Below, piece after piece: positions 57,754 through 64,000 of a stretch of 64,000 nt of DNA. Source of the stretch: Primula veris (Eukaryota; Streptophyta; Magnoliopsida; Ericales; Primulaceae); the NCBI GenBank assembly GCA_963682055.1, contig OY821740.1, positions 37,096,795-37,160,794 on the forward strand. Direction: 5' to 3'. Within the stretch, counting starts at the first letter, position 1, and every line of letters begins with the position of its first letter. The notes beneath the pieces were generated by a model. It searched no databases, was not told the origin of the DNA, and saw only the letters and a program-made list of their open reading frames with translations. The translations under genes were made by a program, and so were the position numbers.

Positions 57754-58487
57754 AGGGTTTAAATGAGAAAAGAGAAAAAAGAAGAGCTCAAAAAATAAAA
57801 TGCAACAAATGGCAATTTACCGGAATTTCCAAGTGAGTGATAAGCTTATTATAGGCTTTCAGAATCTTGCTAGCTTGCCTCTTCTCAAAAAAAAAAACTT
57901 GCTTGTCAAATTATTCTGGATTTCTGCCCTTACAGCGAAGAGTATCGGACTGATTCAGTTTTCTTGTATTAATTAATTATAGTTTTTTGTTAGTTGCAGA
58001 TTTATTATTTGTTCTAATTATAATAAAATTCCAAGTTTGTAGCTGGCGCATTAAGATTTTGAAAGATTGTAAGATTTGAACAACCAAAGTTTCAACTGTT
58101 TTAAACTTTAAAAGTACTGCGTTTAAGCGTATTATATCACTGCCAGTCTTACATTTGGTTAGTGTGCATGTAAATTAAATTGTAACCCGATCTTTTGACA
58201 CACTTCATGCTAAAAACTTGACGTAATAGTAAAAAGTTGTGACGGCAAGTTGGCCTGTACTGATTAAAAAACAAGTACAAATTACTTGTTACAAAAAAAT
58301 TGTGACGGAGAGAACTACTAATGGTCTTAAAATATTAACCAAAACTGTTTTGGCTCCGGCGAGAGCTCTATATATACCATGTAATTTGATGTGCATTTTT
58401 ATCATTTGGCAAAAATTTATCAAAGGTTTTGTGTTTCTTCGGAAATTCATGCAGATGATTTCCAATCTTCTCATATGTGCAAGACCA

Positions 58488-59100
58488 GTTGCGGATTCCG
58501 AATCTTACATTTGAGGGCACAATTTCAATAGGAATCGGTCCGAGCTGTATGAGGCATTAACTCGTGTCACATACTCTTTTGAGGCCGATCCCTACCCTAA
58601 CAATAAGGATTTTACTACGAATTCAAAAATTAAATAATTGTTTCGACGGCTACCCAATTTTTAAAAATGCTCCATGATTTTATTATTTGCTAAAATACCT
58701 GAGAGATCTTTTTCTATAAAAAATAAATAAAATATTGTTAAGTCAATTATCACTCACTTGATTGCCAAGTTGAGTCTAAAAACTAATGTAATTAAACCAA
58801 AAAAAATTCTACTTTATCACCACAACAACATTGCAGTAAGACAAAATAACCGACATTCTACCATTTTTATTTTATTTTTTATTAATATAAGAATTGAGTT
58901 TTAACAATTGGAATACCTTTAAAAATGGTGAACCTAATTTATGTAGGTGTGACTCGTTAATCATTGATTTTTTTTTATTAATTGTATATATAAAAATATA
59001 ATTAATTATATATTAAAATACCCCAAGGATATTTTGGTAATTTCTCAAATGCAAAAAAATTGGGGGGCATATGACCACATTGCCTACACCGAATCCGCTC
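58488..59100. mobile_element. Possible decayed DNA element
   Basis: TGCGGATTCCGAATC near 58490 and CACCGAATCCGC near 59086 share an inverted GCGGATTC core, about 600 bp apart, directly abutting the Mutator-like element. Ends and target duplication are uncertain. Confidence 0.35.
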
Positions 59101-59109
59101 GTAAGACTA

Positions 59110-60229
59110 CGGTTAATTCATGTTTAATACACCAAACTATCGGTCGTTAACAATTTGCATGCTCGACTATAAAATTTAATAATTTGCATATCAAACAAAC
59201 CATAATCGATCAATCAACAACCTAACGACAAATTATCAAACAGAAGTTTGGTCACGAGCCTGCACGTGACCTATTGCCGTTATAGCTCATGGGTATTTGG
59301 TCTGTTAACAAAAAAATATATTCTGTTTATTTTACAATCTCTCTGTTTCTCTCTATATACAATCAAATTTGGATAAAAAATTACCCTCTAATTATATCTC
59401 ACTCAAAAATCCTCAAATCTCTCTCTGCTAAACAAATTAGGGTCAATCATAGTTATCAAGTAAAATAAAACATTTGGTGAACTGCAGAATTGAGATTTAA
59501 AAATGAACTGAAAAGTTCATAAATGGATAGATCCTTCAAAATATGGTAAATAACTTTTTTATCAATAATAAGGGATTATATTAACCTTAATTAGATAATA
59601 ATCCACTTTTATTAAATAATAAATGAATTAATATTAATTATGGTTATTTTTCTTATTAATGTATTATAGACTGAATAAGATTTGTTAGGATTTCTCGTCT
59701 ATTTATTTTTCCGAGTTATTAAATTTGAACAATATTGATAATTAAGGTTTAATCAGTGTTCATTATTTTATTGAGTTTTTTAATCTAGATAATCAAGTTT
59801 AATTAGGTATAATTTTTTAAATTGCAGATAATATGGTGTTTTTATGTGCCGAGATAAGAAAATACAGTATTTAAGAGGGTCGGTTGCTTACTATGATTTT
59901 TAAGGTGGTGTTATGTGTCGAGAAAAAAAAACGGTGTCATTTTTCTATTATGACAGTCTAGCGAAATAGTAGATGTATTAGGTTAAATATATGTGTAAAT
60001 TGGGGTTATAGTTGCAGATTTGATATAAGAGAAGAAAGAGATGAAGTGGTTTTGGCGACAAAAATAAGGGCATAATGGTAATGTACCAATTTAAACTAAC
60101 TTCTATTTGATAATTTGACGTCAGATTGTTGATTGATCGATTATGGTTTGTTTGGTATGCAAATTGTTAATTTTTGTAGTCGGGTATGAAAATTGTTAAT
60201 GACCGATAGTTTGATGCATGAATTAAGCC
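59110..60229. mobile_element. Non-autonomous Mutator-like element (MULE)
   Basis: Inverted arms of about 140 bp lie at each end. GGTTAATTCATG.. with CAAACTATCGGTCGTTAAC and CAAACAAACCATAATCGATC on the left is mirrored on the right by GATCGATTATGGTTTGTTTG.. and GACCGATAGTTTG..CATGAATTAAGCC. A perfect 9-bp duplication GTAAGACTA flanks it (59101-59109 and 60230-60238), the signature length for MULEs. The interior has no transposase and no recognisable captured gene. Confidence 0.9.
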
Positions 60230-61606
60230 GTAAGACTATATTAGTTTCTAATGTGTTCTTAAGTCCATTAATTTCAAATGGATTTCTTAACTATAAGATT
60301 TACCATCTATACACTCGTGTTCTACTTGCATGAAGTAAAATTCCAATTATTTGATTGATGCATGTTTATCCAAGATGATATTACGAAATTAGAGCGTCAT
60401 TTAAATTTTAAAGTGTATTTATCTTTGAAGTGCAGGGCCAAAACATTCATGTTGAAGTTTGATCTATTTGAAGTTAAAAAAGAAGCTTGTCACATTTTTT
60501 TTTTTAAAAACAATCTTGTGACATATATATACTTAAACTAAAAGTCAGCAAAACCAAAAGAAAGAACTTGCTTCAATTTTGTGCAGTGAACTAAACGTTT
60601 TAACGAAGTTTTTTTGTTGTGTTCATTAAATAGTTTTTGAGAACAAAATATTTGTCTATTAAACGAGTTTCATGGAAAATTGGAGCTTTTTCTTCACTAG
60701 ACTGTTTTGTCCATCACACGGTTTATTACTATTTTTTTTAAAATCTTATTATGTATGGTCAATGGATTTCACACTTATTTGCTCAACAATACTCGAACCT
60801 TGCACTTGCTAGTGATAGTACAAGGTCTAACCCATTAGGCTACTCTTAATGGGTTCATGATTCATTACTATTCAATTTAATTAATATAAAATTAGAAAAG
60901 GTAAAGATAGGTGACAAAATAGCAAGAAAATTCAAAATTTTCAGGAAAAAAATATAAAGAGATAAAAATTTCCAGAATATTCTAAAATCTAGAAGAAAAA
61001 AAAAATGAAAACGAAAAGAGGAGAGAAAAGCAAAATGAAAATCAAGAACGAAAAAAAAAAAAACTTTGGGAAAAAGCCTAAATAATGCCGGGAAAAACCT
61101 TAGCTATTGAGTGTATAGATTGGTTCAAAGTAATCATAGAATAGTTTGTGTATATAATTCCAGTAAAGTCTATATTCATGATTTTAAATTCAAATATAGA
61201 TAAGTTTAAAGTTCATATAAATACTTTTAAAGCTTATATATAGTTTCAAATGCAATAGTCATGAAGTTGGATGTGCATATAAAGCGATTATAATCCACTT
61301 TGAATTGTATATAGTTCATCTTTTAAGTATTGATTTTATCCCCTTTAAATGAGAACTTATGCATTGTTTTTATTTTAATTATTTCTTAAAGATATTGTAT
61401 TTAATACTTGTTACATTATCTTTCCTTTCCGCACTTTTTCCTGTTTGGGATGAACTTTGTGCATTTGTTTTGTGGGGTTTTCATCCACATTTTTATTTTT
61501 GCAAAATTAATAAATAAAAATGTGGGTTTTCCCCACAATTAAGATAAAAAAAATTAAAAAAAATGAAGTTGGTCCCTTTAAAAACTAACATAACTATATG
61601 CACATC
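60230..61606. other. Intergenic, no gene recognised
   Basis: AT-rich with A-rich runs near 60990-61065. A string at 60797-60846 (ACTCGAACC..AACCCATTAGGCTAC) resembles part of a reversed tRNA, probably transposon-borne. No coding evidence. Confidence 0.5.
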
Positions 61607-61702
61607 TGTTAGGACCAGATTTCTGGTCTAAATATTGTTAATTGTCTATTGGTTTTTACTAAATAAATCCTAACTGTTATTAATAACTAAGACAGGATTG
61701 AC

Positions 61703-61850
61703 AGGTTCCAAGTACCAGTTGCAACCTCAGTTACAACCTACTAAGTTAGTTGTATTAGGTTTCAAGTACTGGTTGCAACCTAAGTTACAACCTGTGGTGA
61801 CAGGTTTCAAGTACCAGTTGCAACCTCAGTTGCAACCACAGTTCAACCTG
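61703..61850. repeat. Tandem repeats in the LTR, left cluster
   Basis: AGGTT(C/T)CAAGTAC(C/T)(A/G)GTTGCAACCT recurs at 61703, about 61757 and 61802, each followed by AGTTRCAACC. A second cluster with the same flavour (ACACTTGGTTCAAACTGCAG, 44-bp period) lies at 62745-62830 near the other LTR end. Confidence 0.88.
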
Positions 61851-62928
61851 CTGTTAAAACAGAATTCTGTCTTGTTTCATTATTCTACATTACTACTTGT
61901 TTGATGCTAATCATTTGTTTTAAAGAATGTAGGATATATTCTCATAAGGTCTTAAACGTGTATATGTGTTTATTGAGAATATTAATGTGTTAAGGAAAGA
62001 TGTTTTATAGAAGATATAAAGAGATTAGTTTATAAGGTTGTGTTTCCTTTTAATATATATATCTCTATTCTTATGCTTGTCCTTATCACTTGTTGCAATC
62101 TTTTGATTCTTATATTATTTAGTAAAGATATGTATAAAGATTGATTGATATGTGGAGTTAAATGTTTCATATGTTTATGAAAAGATATTATCTTTAAAAG
62201 ATCATATCTTTATATGTTTCCTTTCAAAGGAAAAGATTAACTCCTACTTTCAAGTGTGTTACTAAACAGGTATTAATCAAAGATGATTAGAGTCAATCCA
62301 TGCTGAAGAATCTCGTGATACTTGGAGAGATTGAAGCTAATCAACCAAGTCAAAAGCAATCAAAAGATATTGAAGATAGAAGATTGTTTTTACTTGTTTA
62401 TATACTTAGTAACCTAAGCTTGTAAATGTGTGTGTTCTAAATTATAAAGAACTTATTTTCTAGAGAGAATACACGTGAGCTTTAAAAAGAAAAACAATGG
62501 TGGGATGCCATTGATTTATAAGTGATAGTTATAGAGTAGGAGCAATATAGTGATAGGCAGAAAAACATAGAGGGAGTCTAAGTTTTTCATTAAGACTTGA
62601 GTCATATATTGTAAGCTTTTTATAATATCATAATCTGGGTAAGTGCCCCGGAGACGTAGCCAAGTTAGGTGAACTCCGTTGTTAAATGTGCGTGTGAATT
62701 ATTTCCAAGTACATTTAATTTTAAAACAGTTTCTGTCCATTAATACACTTGGTTCAAACTGCAGTTCCAACCTCACTTGAAACCTTATACACTTGGTTCA
62801 AACTGCAGTTCCAACCCCACTTGGAACCTTACTGCAAAACTGCATCTAGAACAACGGATAGGAATTTCAATTGGTATCAGAGCTTCACACTAGATCTTAC
62901 TTAGTGTGGATCCTGTGTTCTAGTAACA

Positions 62929-64000
62929 ATGGACTTAATGAGGGAAGGAAACGCCTTCAACAAACCTCCATTGCTTGAAGGAGGAGTAAACTATGGAGTA
63001 TGGAAAATTAGAATGAGGTCCTTCATCAAACAGCAGAATGAACATGCATGGAAGACTGTTATGTATGGATGGGAGGCTCCAACTACCATGGATAATGAAG
63101 GAGAACTGATTCTCTTACCTGAAGACAGATGGTCTGCTGAAGAAGACAGAAAATCAAGTGCCAACTCAACAGCCATAAACTTGATTTTTGCTGGTGTAAC
63201 TCTCAGCGTATTCAGGTATATCTCTCATTGTGAAACAGCTAAAGAAGCATGGGATATTTTGCAAGTTACTTTTGAAGGAACAACTAAAGTAAAAGCTTTC
63301 AAACTTCAACAGTTAACTACCCAATTTGAGAACTTAAGAATGGAGGAAGATGAAAACATTGAACAATTTAATGGTAGAATCTGCCACATTGCTCATCAAG
63401 CTGGAACATTAGGTGAAAAATACAGTGATGCTAAGCTTGTTAAGAAAACTCTTAGGTCACTCCCAGAAAGGTTTGAAATTAAGGTCACAGCTATTGAAGA
63501 ATCAACTGACTTAGATAATCTTAAACTTGAAGAACTCATAGGAAATCTTAGTACACATGAACTGAAATTCTTCAAACATAAAAGACCAGAAAAGGGAATA
63601 GCATTTCAAGCTAAGAAATCTGAATCTAATACCTGTGATAAAATGAGTGATGAAGAACAACTAGCTTTCTTTGCAAAAAAGGTGTACAAGAAGTTTTATA
63701 AGAAAAAGGAGGATGATACTGGTTCATCCAAAAACTTTCAGAAAAAGGATAACCAGTTTAAGACAGAGTCTAGATTCAATAATAACTCTACAGGAAAGTG
63801 GAATTCCAAAGAAAAGGATAACAAAGAATACAAATCTAAAGAGATTCAGTGTAGAGAATGTAAAGGTTTTGGTCATATTCAGGCTGAGTGTGCAAACACT
63901 TTAAAAAGAAACAAAAATGCTTATATAACCACTCATAGTGATAGTGATTCTGAGAGTAACAGTGATGAAGAGGATGGTTCAAATTTTGTTAATTTCATGG
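62929..64000 (+). CDS. Retrotransposon Gag polyprotein (partial at the window end)
   Basis: Open from ATG 62929 to the last base, 357 codons without a stop. It packages element RNA in cytoplasmic particles. The N-terminal part has KPPLLEGGVNYGVWKIRM and ETAKEAWDILQVTFEGTTKV, then LQQLTTQFENLRMEEDENI, the Gag (UBN2) fold of Copia elements. A Lys-rich linker leads to the zinc knuckle CRECKGFGHIQAEC (CX2CX4HX4C). An acidic Ser/Asp/Glu-rich stretch follows. The undamaged frame suggests a fairly young element. The start is 46 bases after the primer-binding site. Confidence 0.93.
   Translation, partial: MDLMREGNAFNKPPLLEGGVNYGVWKIRMRSFIKQQNEHAWKTVMYGWEAPTTMDNEGELILLPEDRWSAEEDRKSSANSTAINLIFAGVTLSVFRYISHCETAKEAWDILQVTFEGTTKVKAFKLQQLTTQFENLRMEEDENIEQFNGRICHIAHQAGTLGEKYSDAKLVKKTLRSLPERFEIKVTAIEESTDLDNLKLEELIGNLSTHELKFFKHKRPEKGIAFQAKKSESNTCDKMSDEEQLAFFAKKVYKKFYKKKEDDTGSSKNFQKKDNQFKTESRFNNNSTGKWNSKEKDNKEYKSKEIQCRECKGFGHIQAECANTLKRNKNAYITTHSDSDSESNSDEEDGSNFVNFM

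Larger units (their letters stand above)
56556..58487. other. Gene-free 3' flank of P4H-C
   Basis: Includes the P4H-C 3' UTR, a GC-richer hairpin-forming patch (56823-56925), a tRNA-like MITE (57268-57753) and the flank shared with P4H-A near 58195. No coding evidence; the open frame at 58239-58514 shows no domain. Confidence 0.5.
61607..64000 (+). mobile_element. Copia-type LTR retrotransposon, 5' part
   Basis: A 5' LTR, a primer-binding site and gag occur in order; the element continues past the window end. The LTR probably spans 61607 (TGTTAGGACC) to 62869 (TTTCA), about 1.26 kb with TG..CA ends. TGGTATCAGAGC at 62872-62883, two bases after the LTR, is the classic site complementary to initiator tRNA-Met. 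The long LTR and the Gag type suggest the SIRE/Maximus branch, but pol is outside the window. The left LTR boundary is the weaker one because the 3' LTR cannot be compared. Confidence 0.88.

Overview
The window is nuclear DNA of a flowering plant, most likely a eudicot. The genes have GT-AG introns and nucleus-encoded plastid targeting. Plant-only families are present (plastocyanin, FAR1-type DNA-binding domain, syringolide-induced 14-1-1 family). The intergenic DNA is AT-rich and full of MITEs, foldbacks and a Copia-type LTR retrotransposon. The plastocyanin sequence seems compatible with Caryophyllales, but that is only an impression. There are no bacterial features, no CRISPR array and no convincing intact tRNA or rRNA gene.

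Layout. (1) 1810-4704 (minus): U11/U12 snRNP 25K protein of the minor spliceosome, four exons, with a 1.4 kb minisatellite on its promoter side (4785-6240) and a foldback element beyond it. (2) 8190-12606 (plus): DNL/Zim17-type zinc-ribbon protein (HSP70 escort family) with a MITE in intron 2. (3) 15680-16177 (plus): intronless plastocyanin, followed by a convergent syringolide-induced 14-1-1-like gene (17860-18399, minus). (4) 20241-25831 (plus): an OSCA4/CSC1-like membrane protein whose single 3.2 kb intron is built from degenerate copies of its own exon junction. (5) 26118-27069: a second plastocyanin (truncated pseudogene) plus 14-1-1-like gene pair in the same order and orientation as in (3). 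(6) 32673-34125 (plus): small LYR-motif protein, LYRM2-like. (7) 36589-56555 (plus): an array of three prolyl 4-hydroxylase (P4H) copies. Copy A is complete (292 aa). Copy B has lost the membrane-anchor exon and instead begins with a FAR1-type DNA-binding domain; its reading frame stays open through eight exons (358 aa). Copy C has all catalytic exons but no normal first exon. (8) 56556-61606: gene-free transposon territory with a non-autonomous Mutator-like element carrying a 9-bp target duplication. (9) 61607-64000: 5' LTR, primer-binding site and gag of a Copia-type retrotransposon running off the window.

The two observations most worth following up are the apparent intron gain by tandem duplication around an AGGT site in the OSCA4-like gene, and the FAR1-domain/prolyl 4-hydroxylase chimera. 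Both come from reading exon phases and repeats by eye and need transcripts and orthologue comparison. The genes do not form an operon-like unit; each has its own housekeeping, photosynthetic or secretory role.
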